Assembly: GCA_965218055.1 (NCBI GenBank)
Contig: CBDCKA010000002.1
Coordinates: 434,001 to 498,000, forward strand
Direction: 5' to 3'
Length of the DNA: 64,000 nucleotides
From: CBDBKE01 sp965218055
GTDB lineage: Bacteria; Acidobacteriota; Terriglobia; JAJPHL01; JAPKYU01
Shown in pieces: positions 41,898 through 50,371 of this stretch. The notes beneath the pieces are model-generated. The model worked only from the letters and a program-made list of their open reading frames with translations. It did not search any database and had not been told where the DNA came from. A program made the position numbers and the translations under genes. Within the stretch, counting starts at the first letter, position 1. Every line of letters starts with the position of its first letter.

Positions 41898-43070
41898 ATG
41901 CGCTTCGCAGAGCGGATGAGTCGGCTGGGGACTGAGACGGCGTTTGAGGTGCTGGCGCGGGCGCGCAAGCTGGAAGCCGCCGGACGCGACATTGTCCACC
42001 TGGAAATCGGCGAGCCCGACTTCCCCACCGAGCCCCACATCGTAGCCGCCGCTGAGGCCGCCTTGCAGCAAGGCTGGACGCACTACGGCCCCTCCCAAGG
42101 CTACCCGGAGCTGCGGGAAGCCATCGCCGAGCAGGTCTCGGCCAGCCGCGGCATCCAGGTTACGCCCGAGCAGGTGGTGGTGGTGCCAGGTGCCAAGCCC
42201 ATCCTGTTCTTCACCATGCTGGCTCTTCTGGAACCCGGCGACGAGGTGCTCTATCCCAACCCCGGCTTCCCCATCTACGAGTCCATGATCCGCTACCTGG
42301 GGGCTCAGCCCAAACCGCTCCAGCTGTCGGAAGAGCGTGGCTTTTCGCTGGACCTGAACTCGCTGGCAGATCAACTGAGCGACCGCACCCGGCTGCTGAT
42401 TCTGAATTCGCCCCACAACCCCACCGGCGGCATCCTTCCCGAAGAAGACCTCCGGGAGATCGCCCGCCTGTGCGCCGGCCGCGACCTTGTGGTGCTCTCC
42501 GACGAGGTCTACAGCCAGATCCTCTACGAGGGCCGGCACTATTCGATTGCCTCCTTCCCCGGCATGGGGGAGAAAACGATCGTCCTGGACGGCTTCTCGA
42601 AGACCTATGCCATGACCGGCTGGCGCCTAGGCTACGGGGTGATGCCGGTCGAGCTGGCCCGGCACGTGGTCCGCTTGCAGGTCAACTCTACCTCGTGCAC
42701 GGCCAGCTTCACGCAGCGAGCGGGGATCGAGGCCCTGCGCGGCCCCCAAGACGCCGTGCGGAAAATGGTGGAGGAGTTTCGCCGCCGGCGCGACCTGATT
42801 GTGGCCGGGCTGAACCGCATCCCCGGCTTCTCGTGCACACTGCCACGCGGCGCCTTTTACGTCTTCCCCAACATCCAGGGCACCGGCAAGACCTCGCGGC
42901 AGATCGCCGACCTGCTTCTGCAGTCAGCCGGGGTCGCTTGCCTCGCCGGAGAGGACTTCGGGGAGTACGGGCAAGGCTACCTGCGCTTCTCCTACGCCAA
43001 TTCCCAGGAAAATATTCAGAAGGCGATCGAGCGCATCGCCGCCATTGTCGCCGAAGCCGTCCGCGCCTGA
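41898..43070 (+). CDS. PLP-dependent aminotransferase, class I/II (aspartate-type)
   Basis: 390 residues. PLP Lys in LDGFSKTYAMTGWRLGYGV, with the preceding SDEVYSQILYEG and the NSPHNPTGG substrate-binding loop. The N-terminal motif LEIGEPDFPT and the C-terminal FLRFSYA-like region (YLRFSYANSQENI) place it among AAT-I enzymes such as AspC or the alanine/aspartate group. Probably an amino acid transaminase; the amino donor cannot be assigned. GGAGGAGTAAGG lies before the ATG at 41898. Confidence 0.93.
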   Translation: MRFAERMSRLGTETAFEVLARARKLEAAGRDIVHLEIGEPDFPTEPHIVAAAEAALQQGWTHYGPSQGYPELREAIAEQVSASRGIQVTPEQVVVVPGAKPILFFTMLALLEPGDEVLYPNPGFPIYESMIRYLGAQPKPLQLSEERGFSLDLNSLADQLSDRTRLLILNSPHNPTGGILPEEDLREIARLCAGRDLVVLSDEVYSQILYEGRHYSIASFPGMGEKTIVLDGFSKTYAMTGWRLGYGVMPVELARHVVRLQVNSTSCTASFTQRAGIEALRGPQDAVRKMVEEFRRRRDLIVAGLNRIPGFSCTLPRGAFYVFPNIQGTGKTSRQIADLLLQSAGVACLAGEDFGEYGQGYLRFSYANSQENIQKAIERIAAIVAEAVRA

Positions 43071-43322
43071 GCCGCGAGCCCGGCGGTGTCAACCCGTGCA
43101 ACCCTATGGTACTGGGCAAATAGTGTGAAGCGGAGCTTACAGATCACGTATGGACATTATCAGGATTGCTATCTTGACGTCTGGCGCTAGAATGTGTGAC
43201 ACGCGCTATGGAAGCTGGAATCACTGGCCACGTTTTGGGGCAATCGAGCGGGAGTAAGCACGTTGATAGAAAAAGCCAAAAGAGTTGCTGCACTAGCTGC
43301 CCGGCACCGCAATTCATAGCCC

Positions 43323-44540
43323 GTGGGATCGATCGCTGTGGATTTGTTCACTGATCTCAGAGACCGAGAAGCCCCGAAGGGCATCCTACCGTCGCAAGAT
43401 ATTCAAGAGTTCATAAGGAGGGGCCACATCTCTTCACCACTTGCTAACATCGATGATGGCCAGATCCAGCCAGCTAGCATTGACTTGCGTTTAGGCCAAA
43501 CGGCCTATCGTGTCCGTGCGAGCTTCCTGCCTGGTCAATCATCCATGATGATCAACAAGACCAAAGATTTGCTTGTTACCGAAATTGACCTAGGAGGGTC
43601 GAGCCCGGCTTTGTTCGAGCCCGAATGCGTTTTCATAGTGCCTCTAATGGAGCGCCTTCGTCTTCCATCCGATGTTCGTGGTATAGCAAACCCAAAGAGC
43701 ACGACAGGGCGGTTAGATATTCTGACTCGATTAATCACTGAGCGCGGCGACGAGTTTGATCGCGTTAAAAAGGGTTACTCGGGCGAGCTATTCCTAGAAG
43801 TTGTCTCGCGCACGTTCCCAATCTATGTAAGGGCAGGGATGAAGCTCAACCAGCTCCGCTTTGTTCGTGGTAATCGAGCCCCGATTGGCGACGGCACGCT
43901 GGGGGAGCTAGCCAAGGGAGACCCCCTTGTGTACGAGGGCGAACAGAATCTGCAGTTGGCCTACATTGATCGCGGGTTGGGAATAACCGTTGATCTGCAG
44001 GGTAGCGGTTCGGGTGTTGTTGCCTATGAAGCCAGAAAGCACGCTCCCCCGATAGAACTAGATACGCTCAACCACTACGACATAGACGACTTCTGGAGGG
44101 TTGTACCCCGGCCCAAAAATGGTAGACACATCCTAGAGCCCAAGGGGTTCTATCTCTTGACATCAAAGCAAAGAGTCCGGGTTCAGCCTGATCGTGCAGC
44201 GGAGATGGTTCCATACGACCCAACGATGGGGGAATTCCGCCTCCATTATGCTGGGTTCTTTGACCCGGGGTTTGGCTATGGCATCGATGGAGAAATATTA
44301 GGAACCAAAGCAGTTCTCGAAGTCCGGGCGCATGAAATACCAATCTTGATAGAACACGATCAACTGGTGGGAAGACTTAACTATTTCAGGATGGCTAAGA
44401 CTCCGGACAGGGTATACGGGCCATCCATAGGGTCCTCTTACCAGGCGCAGGAGTTAACCCCCAGCAAGCAGTTCAAGGTTCCGCAAAGAGCTTCAGACAT
44501 CCCAGCCAATATCCAGCTCCCGTCAGCAACACACTCTTAG
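43323..44540 (+). CDS. 2'-deoxycytidine 5'-triphosphate deaminase, two-domain type
   Basis: 405 residues of the tandem dCTP deaminase family. First half GILPSQDIQEFIRRGHI, IQPASIDLRLGQTAYRVR, FIVPLMERLRLPSDVRGIANPKSTTGRLDI (the K-S-T nucleotide-binding triad) and VRAGMKLNQLRFVRG; the second half repeats the fold (GYGIDGEILGTKAVLEVRA). It makes dUTP from dCTP for dTTP synthesis. GTG start at 43323 follows a stop at 43317; GTG at 43338 is an alternative. Base composition differs: sampled lines inside have about 47-52 % GC against about 68 % in the preceding aminotransferase, suggesting transfer. The 252-base region upstream is also AT-richer. Confidence 0.88.
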   Translation: MGSIAVDLFTDLRDREAPKGILPSQDIQEFIRRGHISSPLANIDDGQIQPASIDLRLGQTAYRVRASFLPGQSSMMINKTKDLLVTEIDLGGSSPALFEPECVFIVPLMERLRLPSDVRGIANPKSTTGRLDILTRLITERGDEFDRVKKGYSGELFLEVVSRTFPIYVRAGMKLNQLRFVRGNRAPIGDGTLGELAKGDPLVYEGEQNLQLAYIDRGLGITVDLQGSGSGVVAYEARKHAPPIELDTLNHYDIDDFWRVVPRPKNGRHILEPKGFYLLTSKQRVRVQPDRAAEMVPYDPTMGEFRLHYAGFFDPGFGYGIDGEILGTKAVLEVRAHEIPILIEHDQLVGRLNYFRMAKTPDRVYGPSIGSSYQAQELTPSKQFKVPQRASDIPANIQLPSATHS

Positions 44541-44720
44541 CCCACTACCAACCCTTCCCAGAACTTGCAATACGGTTCTCGAGCTGCTAGGCGCCGGGCG
44601 AATGCAGCCACTGGGAAATGCGGCGGGTCGCGGCAAAGCTGGCCCAGGCAACCACCTGCACGAGATGGGCCTCATCTAGTTACTGCTCTCGGACCGCCTC
44701 GATCCACTACTGACCCAACT

Positions 44721-45125
44721 TTATTGAGCCACCTTGTGCGCGGCCTTTCTGCGTTCGACGATGAAAGCCGTGGAGGTGAGAGCAAGCCCCAATCCAACAA
44801 TAGCAGCCAAAACCAGCAGAAACGGGTCGCGGTAGGTCAAATAGAAGGCGACAAACATCGTCAGGATCAAGCATCGGACGATCAGTGTCGTACTATACAG
44901 TTGGCTGGCGCGAGTACGAATAATCTGGGTAACAATCACGGCAAGGGCGAGCATGAAGGTCCCCATGATGCGGAGCATCAGGTCGGCGTAGGAGCCGGTC
45001 GCGAGGAACAGGTCCATCGCTTTTTGTGGTGCAATCAGCAGCGCGACGCCTCCAACGGTCAGATACCCGACGAGGTAGAAGAGGCTCGCCCTCGTTTTGC
45101 CCATCGCCTGCTGTTTGGCCTCCAT
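44721..45125 (-). CDS. Small four-helix membrane protein of unknown function
   Basis: 134 residues. Four hydrophobic segments: SLFYLVGYLTVGGVALLIAP, LRIMGTFMLALAVIVTQIIR, LIVRCLILTMFVAFYLTY and PFLLVLAAIVGLGLALTSTAF. AAAGGAG precedes the ATG at 45125. Last gene of the minus-strand group with the QueG-SCP2 and MarR genes (28-base gap), so probably co-regulated. No recognised motif. Confidence 0.75.
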   Translation of the reverse strand: MEAKQQAMGKTRASLFYLVGYLTVGGVALLIAPQKAMDLFLATGSYADLMLRIMGTFMLALAVIVTQIIRTRASQLYSTTLIVRCLILTMFVAFYLTYRDPFLLVLAAIVGLGLALTSTAFIVERRKAAHKVAQ

Positions 45126-45153
45126 AGCGAACTCCTTTCATTGTTTCTGCTTG

Positions 45154-46494
45154 CTAGGAAGAGAAGCACTTCCCGAATGCTACCAACAGTCGTGGTGACC
45201 CTTTGAGCCGAATCTTTCGGCTGAGCAAAGCCCATACCAGGTTCCGTTCTTTGGCGAGAAACCCGAGCCAAGTGCGACTGTCGGCCTGAAGACGGAGGTC
45301 CGCCCTTCCCACGTGCCCCTCCTCGACGCGCAGCGTCTTGTTGCGGATGGTCACTGTGGCCTTGCGCTTCTCCTCGCCGGTGAAGGTGAAGTGATAGGTG
45401 GCGTTAAGCCCCTCGGCTTGGCCGCGTTCGAACACGTACGACAGCCCGTCCAGAAACCCGCCGATGGACAGCGGCCGCAGTCCGTTGCCCACTCGCTTGA
45501 TCTTCTTGTGGGGAAAGCGCCGGTCGACATAGGCCTCGGCGTCCGAACCAGGGCGTACGTAGACCATTTCCGGCTTGTTCTGCAGAGGCTTCACCACGTC
45601 CTGCAGGAACTGCTTCCGCTCGGTGAGAAATGGTCCGATGACCTCTTCCCCGGCAGGGCAGACCGATAGACAGTAGGCGGCCTTATAATTGGGCCCAAAC
45701 CCCAGACTCTGCCACAGCGAGACGGTTTCCGGGTCACTGACCTTCTGCCGGTAGTCGCGCGCGTTCTTGCTGTCGGCAACGTTCTCCACCCAATCGGTGA
45801 ATCCACCCATGAACTCCCGATAGTTGTGGGTATAGCAGGCCGCGAAGTTGAAGTGGCCGTCGGGGCCGATCGCCCCGGTCGGGCAGGCCGAAACACACAG
45901 CTTGCATTCCAGACAGGGGTTGTACTCGATGGGACGGGAGTACTCGCTCACCTCCGCATCGATAACCACCGTGCCCAGCAGAATGAAATTGCCGAATTTC
46001 GGGTGAATCACGTTGCGGTGGATACCCATCTGCCCTAGACCGGCGGCTACCGCCACCGGCTTGTGCGCCACCACCCAGAGCTTGTTGGGCCAGCGGTCCA
46101 TTTCCATGGGAAACCCCATCGCCCCGTTCATGGCCCGCACCCCTTCCCGTTCCAGAGCCGCCACGATGCGCCGGGCCACTTCGTTCACCTCGTCGCCCGT
46201 GTGGTGGAACTCCAGGTTGGCAATCGAGCGAGCCGGGCTGCGCACATTCTCCCGGTTCATTCGCAGAACAAAACTGATCAGAGCCCTGACGTGGGGAAAG
46301 GCGGCCCGAATATCGTCCCGCTGATCCGCGATCTCCGCCCGATCGAGCTCGACAAAGCCAACGTCGTCGGCCCTGGCATCGAGCGAGAGCCGCCGGAGCC
46401 GCGCGGCTTCGAGCTTTGCCGGACGGGTCGGCAGCACGCCTGCCGCCTGGTTTTCCTGGAACTGCTTCACTGTAGGGTGTTCGGCTAGGTGCAT
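45154..46494 (-). CDS. QueG-like 4Fe-4S protein fused to an SCP2 sterol-carrier domain
   Basis: 446 residues. The N-terminal part resembles epoxyqueuosine-reductase-type proteins: LWVVAHKPVAVAAGLGQMGI and the cluster motif CLECKLCVSACPTGA. The second motif is reduced to YCLSVCPAG (C-x3-CP), so the second cluster may be incomplete. Residues from about 330 onward (GLRPLSIGGFLDGLSYVFER, then DLRLQADSRTWLGFLAKERN, VWALLSRKIRLKGSP) form an SCP2-type lipid-binding domain. The fusion suggests a redox reaction on a lipid or hydrophobic substrate rather than tRNA. The ATG at 46494 has GGAAGG 5 bases upstream. Controlled with the adjacent MarR gene by similar operators. Confidence 0.8.
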   Translation of the reverse strand: MHLAEHPTVKQFQENQAAGVLPTRPAKLEAARLRRLSLDARADDVGFVELDRAEIADQRDDIRAAFPHVRALISFVLRMNRENVRSPARSIANLEFHHTGDEVNEVARRIVAALEREGVRAMNGAMGFPMEMDRWPNKLWVVAHKPVAVAAGLGQMGIHRNVIHPKFGNFILLGTVVIDAEVSEYSRPIEYNPCLECKLCVSACPTGAIGPDGHFNFAACYTHNYREFMGGFTDWVENVADSKNARDYRQKVSDPETVSLWQSLGFGPNYKAAYCLSVCPAGEEVIGPFLTERKQFLQDVVKPLQNKPEMVYVRPGSDAEAYVDRRFPHKKIKRVGNGLRPLSIGGFLDGLSYVFERGQAEGLNATYHFTFTGEEKRKATVTIRNKTLRVEEGHVGRADLRLQADSRTWLGFLAKERNLVWALLSRKIRLKGSPRLLVAFGKCFSS

Positions 46495-46512
46495 TGTTGC
46501 CTTCCAGACATG

Positions 46513-46528
46513 AGATGTATATACATCT
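46513..46528. promoter_or_regulatory. MarR operator site 1
   Basis: Perfect 16-bp palindrome AGATGTAT / ATACATCT, 18 bases upstream of the QueG-SCP2 start. It matches operator site 2 (47020-47035) in 14 of 16 positions. It would let the MarR protein block expression of the downstream gene. Confidence 0.7.
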
Positions 46529-46547
46529 ATATCGTCGCAAAAAAAAA

Positions 46548-47015
46548 TCAGGCCCGCTGCACCGCTCGCGTCACCTCGACCAAGCCGGCCTGCAGCTGGC
46601 CCCACGCCTGTTCCCCCAGCACCTGCCGCAGGCGGCGCTGCGCCCGTTCCCAATATGGGCGGACACGCACAAGCTGTCGGCGGCCGGCCGGTGTCAGCCG
46701 CAGGCGGCGCTCGCGCCGGTCCGTCCCGGGCCTGGCCTGGATCCAGCCGCGGCGGAGCAGCGGGGCGAGGGTTCGCGTCAAGGTGGTGCTGTCAATGGCC
46801 AGCCTCTCGGCCAGTTGCCGCTGGGTGAGTTCCCCCCAGGCCTCAAGCACCATCAGCGAGGTGAACTGTGTCGGCTCCAGGCCAATGGGCTGGAACTCCT
46901 CGGCATAGAGTTGCGTCACCGCCCGGGCTGCCCGCCGCAGGTTGGCGCAGGCGCAGGGCAGCGGCAGCAGCCCTGGCCGGCCCTTCGGCCGTTTTCCCGG
47001 TGCCTCGGCAGGCAT
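46548..47015 (-). CDS. MarR-family transcriptional regulator
   Basis: 155 residues from ATG at 47015. Winged HTH: RQLAERLAIDSTTLTRTLAPLLRRGWIQARP, followed by the beta-wing GTDRRERRLRLTPAG and helices RRQLVRVRPYWERAQRRL. A Cys pair (CACANL) lies near the N-terminus and could sense oxidation. Earlier starts (47033, 47051) would place the operator inside the coding region, so 47015 is preferred. It lies 53 bases upstream of the QueG-SCP2 gene in the same direction. Confidence 0.88.
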   Translation of the reverse strand: MPAEAPGKRPKGRPGLLPLPCACANLRRAARAVTQLYAEEFQPIGLEPTQFTSLMVLEAWGELTQRQLAERLAIDSTTLTRTLAPLLRRGWIQARPGTDRRERRLRLTPAGRRQLVRVRPYWERAQRRLRQVLGEQAWGQLQAGLVEVTRAVQRA

Positions 47016-47019
47016 AAAT

Positions 47020-47051
47020 AGATGTACATACATATGTAACCTGCTTGTCAA
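47020..47051 (-). promoter_or_regulatory. marR promoter with operator site 2
   Basis: On the minus strand a perfect -35 TTGACA (47051-47046) is followed by TATGTA- or TGTACA-like -10 sequences. AGATGTACATACATAT (47020-47035), the near copy of site 1, and the overlapping palindrome TACATATGTA (47029-47038) cover the -10. This is the layout of an autorepressed MarR gene. The predicted transcript would have almost no leader. Confidence 0.65.
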
Positions 47052-47083
47052 GTGTTTTTTTGCCTGGGAGGCGAAGAGAGAGG

Positions 47084-48181
47084 TTACGGCCCGTCGCTAG
47101 CTTGGCTGCCGGCAAGCGCGGAGAAGCGGCGGCGAGTTTCCTCAGACCAGCCGGGAATCACTTCGGCCACCGCACCGTTCTCGTTGAGCAGAACCGACAG
47201 CGGCACGGAGAGTTCGTCGGAAGCGTACAGCTGTTCGACAGCCGGGATCCCACCGAGATAGATGGGATAGCGGACACCGGTGTCGGCCACAAACCGGCCG
47301 ATGTTGGCGCCCGGTTCGGTATCCACGTTGAGGCCGATCAAGTCGACCCCGCTGGCCGAAAGCTGCGGCCGGAGTTTTTCCAGCTCCGGCATCTCCAGGA
47401 AGCAGGGCGCGCACCAGGTGGCCCAGACATTGATCAGCGCCCGGCGGCCGGTCCGGAGCTGCTTGTACAGGGAAGTCTGCTGTCCGTCCAAGGTCTTGAG
47501 CGCCAGATCGGGCATGGGTTTGCCCACGCTGATCTTCAGCTTGCGGACAAAGGTTTCCGCGCGGGTCAGGGGATCCGGCAGTTGGGCGCGGCCGAGCGTG
47601 AGCGCTTCGGCGCGACCGGCTCCGGCGCGCAGCAACAGCGTCGAGCCGGCTTGGGCGTCGGCCTGGAACCGCTCAACTTTCCCATTGGGCCAGGACACCT
47701 CGATCCATTCGGCACGCTCCTCCGACCCTAGGCCGAACAGCAGACGCTGGTCATGCTGAGCGATGAACCCTGAGCCGCCGCTTTTGATCTTGGTCATCGT
47801 GCCAGCCGAGGTCCGCAGGCGGACCACGGCACCATAGGCGTCGCGCCCCAGCTCGGGACTGCCTTCCAACACGATCCGCAGGAAGTTGTTCGTCTGCCCG
47901 ATATTGTTGCGAAACAGCAGGTGGGCGTCCCCCTGGATGGTGGTGAGAAACACGTCCAGATCGCCGTCGTTATCGAAGTCGGCAAAAACCGCCGCGCGGC
48001 CATCGCTGATCGAGTCAATGCCGGAGATTCCGGAGACGTCCAGATACTTCCCTGTGCCCAGGTTCAGGCAGAGCAGATCGCGTTCATAGCCGCTGAAGGA
48101 GAATCCCTGTTGGGCGATCAGGCGCATTTGATCGGCGCGGAGCGCGCCCTGCCCCTGTTTCGGATTCTTGTCTTGCGCCAC
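47084..48181 (-). CDS. CRTAC1-type protein, C-terminal part with ASPIC/UnbV and TlpA-like thioredoxin domains
   Basis: 365 residues, in the same frame as the next upstream entry, from which it is separated only by a TGA. It contains the last FG-GAP repeat (VFADFDNDGDLDVFLTTIQG) and the ASPIC/UnbV segment (IEVSWPNGKVERF). A TlpA-like thioredoxin domain follows with the active site INVWATWCAPCFLEMPELEK. No signal peptide of its own. The only candidate start (GTG at 48181) has no clear ribosome-binding site, so translation alone is doubtful. Thioredoxin plus calcium-binding repeats suggests an extracytoplasmic redox or metal-handling role. Confidence 0.75.
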   Translation of the reverse strand: MAQDKNPKQGQGALRADQMRLIAQQGFSFSGYERDLLCLNLGTGKYLDVSGISGIDSISDGRAAVFADFDNDGDLDVFLTTIQGDAHLLFRNNIGQTNNFLRIVLEGSPELGRDAYGAVVRLRTSAGTMTKIKSGGSGFIAQHDQRLLFGLGSEERAEWIEVSWPNGKVERFQADAQAGSTLLLRAGAGRAEALTLGRAQLPDPLTRAETFVRKLKISVGKPMPDLALKTLDGQQTSLYKQLRTGRRALINVWATWCAPCFLEMPELEKLRPQLSASGVDLIGLNVDTEPGANIGRFVADTGVRYPIYLGGIPAVEQLYASDELSVPLSVLLNENGAVAEVIPGWSEETRRRFSALAGSQASDGP

Positions 48182-48202
48182 GACCTGACGCCAGAACTGG
48201 CT

Positions 48203-50020
48203 TCAGGTATCCTTCATGGAACTGCCGGAGAGGAACCCATTGGGGGTCAGCAGGTCCTCCCAGCCATCGTTATCGAAGTCGAGGAACCCGCCCCCCCAGG
48301 CCCAGCCGCCGGAGAAGCCAGCGCTCTCGGCGGTGACGTCCCGGTAGTAGCCGTTGCCGGCGTTTCGATACAGGTTGTTGCCCGAGGCCAGCTTCCGGTA
48401 CACGTTTTCCCCCGGGCGAGCGCCGGGAAACAGCCGCGACACGATGCGGTTGCCTGCGGTCGAGGACATGTTGGTGACATGCAGGTCGAGCTGCCCGTCG
48501 TTGTCGTAGTCGCCGAAAGCGACGCCCATGCCATTGCCCGGGTCCACGACGCCGCGCTCCCGCGCCTCATCCACGAACTTGTCCCCGTGATGGATGAACA
48601 GGGCGTTTTCGCCAAAGTCGTTGGCCACGTAGAGGTCCAGGCGCCCGTCCCTGTTGACGTCGGCGAAGGCAGCAGCGTAACTCCAGCGCCGGTCGTCCAC
48701 GCCCCAGCGGGCCGCCTCCTCGCGGAAGGTGCCATCGCCCTGATTGATGTACAGCAGGTTCGGCGTGCCGTTGGTGGCCTGATACCAGGAATCCGGCGTT
48801 ACCCGGCCGAAGTGGTTGTAGCAGGCGACGTAGATGTCGGTATGCCCGTCGCCGTTCACATCCCCAGCCACGGCGCTGAACCCTATCGCCACCCGGCCCA
48901 CCCCTGCCTTCCAGGAAACATCGCGAAGTTCCAGCTTCCCGTCCGGCACGTGCCGGTTTTCCAAAAGCAGCTGATGGCCGACTGACGAGAGGAACACGTC
49001 GGAATCGCCGTCATTGTCGTAATCGAGAACCAGCGGCGCCACCCCGCGGTCGAGCAGCTCCACGCCCGCTTCCAGGGAGGCATCACGGAACCGGCCTTGC
49101 GCGTCGTTTAGATAAAGATAGTTGCGATCCGGCGAGGTCACAACCAGATCGAGCCAGCCGTCGCGATTGAAATCTCCGGCCGCCGCTCCATACCAGGCAA
49201 AACCAGGCCCTCCCCGCTCCGCAAAAGAAGGCAGGCTCGCGGCCACGCCGGCCGGTAGGGAGACTTCCGAAAACAGCTCGGTGGTGGCCAGCATGGACTC
49301 CAGGCTCAGCAGCTCGAACGATTCAAACTGCCAGCGCCCGCTGGCCGCACGGCGGACCGCGACCCCGGCTGCTCCCCGCGTCCATTCGCGTTGCCCGTCA
49401 GTGTCGCGGCCTACCAGATAAAACTTCAGGCGCGCCGTTCCTTCGGAACCGACTTTGGCGGTGGGAATATTCGCATTCATCTCCACATCAGCCGAAGCAG
49501 CGAATTGGGCTCCCGACACCTTGAAGCGCGCGTCCTCGATCTCCTGGAAGTGGGCCAGGAAGGCAAACAACGCCCCCACGAACTCCTCTCCGGGCACGCG
49601 GTGTTTCACCGCTCGGGGGCGCGCGCTGCGTTGCGAGGAGTGGCCGGCGTTCTGCGCGTCCGCCGTCCATCCGTGCCTGGAGACCCACTTCACCTGTTCC
49701 CGTACAGGCAGCGGAGTGGACCAGAAGGGAGTAGCCGACAACTGGGCGGGAAAGTACCCGGCCACGCGTGGCTGGTCCCGATCCCGCACGGCGAGCGACA
49801 GATCCAGCATGTCGTTGGCCAGCGATTCGGACAACTCCTCCACTACTTCCAGCCGCGCTGGATCCGACGTTCCGGGGCGCTTAGGACCCGAGGCAGCAGG
49901 CGCCTCGCCCTGCGCCGAATCGGCTAGGTCCGGGGGCTGCGCCGGCGGGTTCTGGGCAAACAAGATCGCTGCCAGCAGCAGGCAAATCAGAAAGATTGTT
50001 GGTTGTCCCAGCTTGTTCAT
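48203..50020 (-). CDS. CRTAC1-type protein, N-terminal part with FG-GAP repeats, ended by an in-frame TGA
   Basis: 605 residues from ATG at 50020 with signal peptide GQPTIFLICLLLAAILFAQN. Region 60-300 is a helical/alpha-beta segment; from about residue 320 there are FG-GAP/VCBS calcium-binding repeats (DFNRDGWLDLVVTS, DYDNDGDSDVFLSS, DVNGDGHTDIYVA, DVNRDGRLDLYVA, DYDNDGQLDLHVT, DFDNDGWEDLLTP). It breaks off at SSMKDT, then TGA (48205-48203). Next codons SQFWRQVVA continue the family sequence into the following entry. The intact protein would be about 978 residues. Confidence 0.8.
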   Translation of the reverse strand: MNKLGQPTIFLICLLLAAILFAQNPPAQPPDLADSAQGEAPAASGPKRPGTSDPARLEVVEELSESLANDMLDLSLAVRDRDQPRVAGYFPAQLSATPFWSTPLPVREQVKWVSRHGWTADAQNAGHSSQRSARPRAVKHRVPGEEFVGALFAFLAHFQEIEDARFKVSGAQFAASADVEMNANIPTAKVGSEGTARLKFYLVGRDTDGQREWTRGAAGVAVRRAASGRWQFESFELLSLESMLATTELFSEVSLPAGVAASLPSFAERGGPGFAWYGAAAGDFNRDGWLDLVVTSPDRNYLYLNDAQGRFRDASLEAGVELLDRGVAPLVLDYDNDGDSDVFLSSVGHQLLLENRHVPDGKLELRDVSWKAGVGRVAIGFSAVAGDVNGDGHTDIYVACYNHFGRVTPDSWYQATNGTPNLLYINQGDGTFREEAARWGVDDRRWSYAAAFADVNRDGRLDLYVANDFGENALFIHHGDKFVDEARERGVVDPGNGMGVAFGDYDNDGQLDLHVTNMSSTAGNRIVSRLFPGARPGENVYRKLASGNNLYRNAGNGYYRDVTAESAGFSGGWAWGGGFLDFDNDGWEDLLTPNGFLSGSSMKDT

Positions 50021-50371
50021 GCTGATTTCGCAACAATACTGCGCGCCGTCCAAGGCTGCTGCCAAGGCAGGCTCGACCGCTGTGGCATTGCTCCCACCAG
50101 AAGCTGCCTGCCCGAAGCCTGACAGGATGCTGAAAAATCGCTCGCCTGTCATTCCGAGCAAAGCGAGGAATCTGCTTGTCAACCGCTACGCTTTTCCGGA
50201 CAAGCAGATTGCTCGGCCGACAAACGCACTCGGCCCTCGGAATGACAGATGGGCAAAGGCTTTTCAGCACTCTGTCAAGACGACAGGCCCACTATTGAGT
50301 TTACTCTGGTTTCAGCGCCTCCCGCGCGGCATTTCGCGAGATGGAAAACGGAGCTGCTAAAAGCCTACGGG
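50021..50371. other. Intergenic region between the CRTAC1 gene and gcvPB
   Basis: About 350 bases, filled mainly by the inverted-repeat element at 50128-50269. The rest contains no gene. Both flanking genes run on the minus strand, so a terminator for the glycine-cleavage operon and a promoter for the CRTAC1 gene must lie here; the element could serve as the terminator. Confidence 0.6.
50128..50269. repeat. Nested inverted-repeat element (MITE/REP-like)
   Basis: A 142-bp element with three concentric pairs of arms: TGCTGAAAA (50128-50136) with TTTTCAGCA (50261-50269); CTGTCATTCCGAG (50146-50158) with CTCGGAATGACAG (50236-50248), perfect; and AATCTGCTTGTC (50169-50180) with GACAAGCAGATT (50199-50210), perfect. 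The central loop is 18 bases. The TCATTCCGAG sequence resembles dispersed repeats seen in many bacterial genomes. It has no coding potential. Confidence 0.8.

Noticed and set aside
43192..43257. 21-residue frame upstream of the dCTP deaminase (MCDTRYGSWNHWP...)
   Set aside because: No ribosome-binding site, no terminator, no conservation evidence.
48203..48205. Selenocysteine codon at the in-frame TGA
   Set aside because: No Cys/Sec context in the family at this position and no SECIS-like hairpin evident; nonsense mutation or read-through is simpler.
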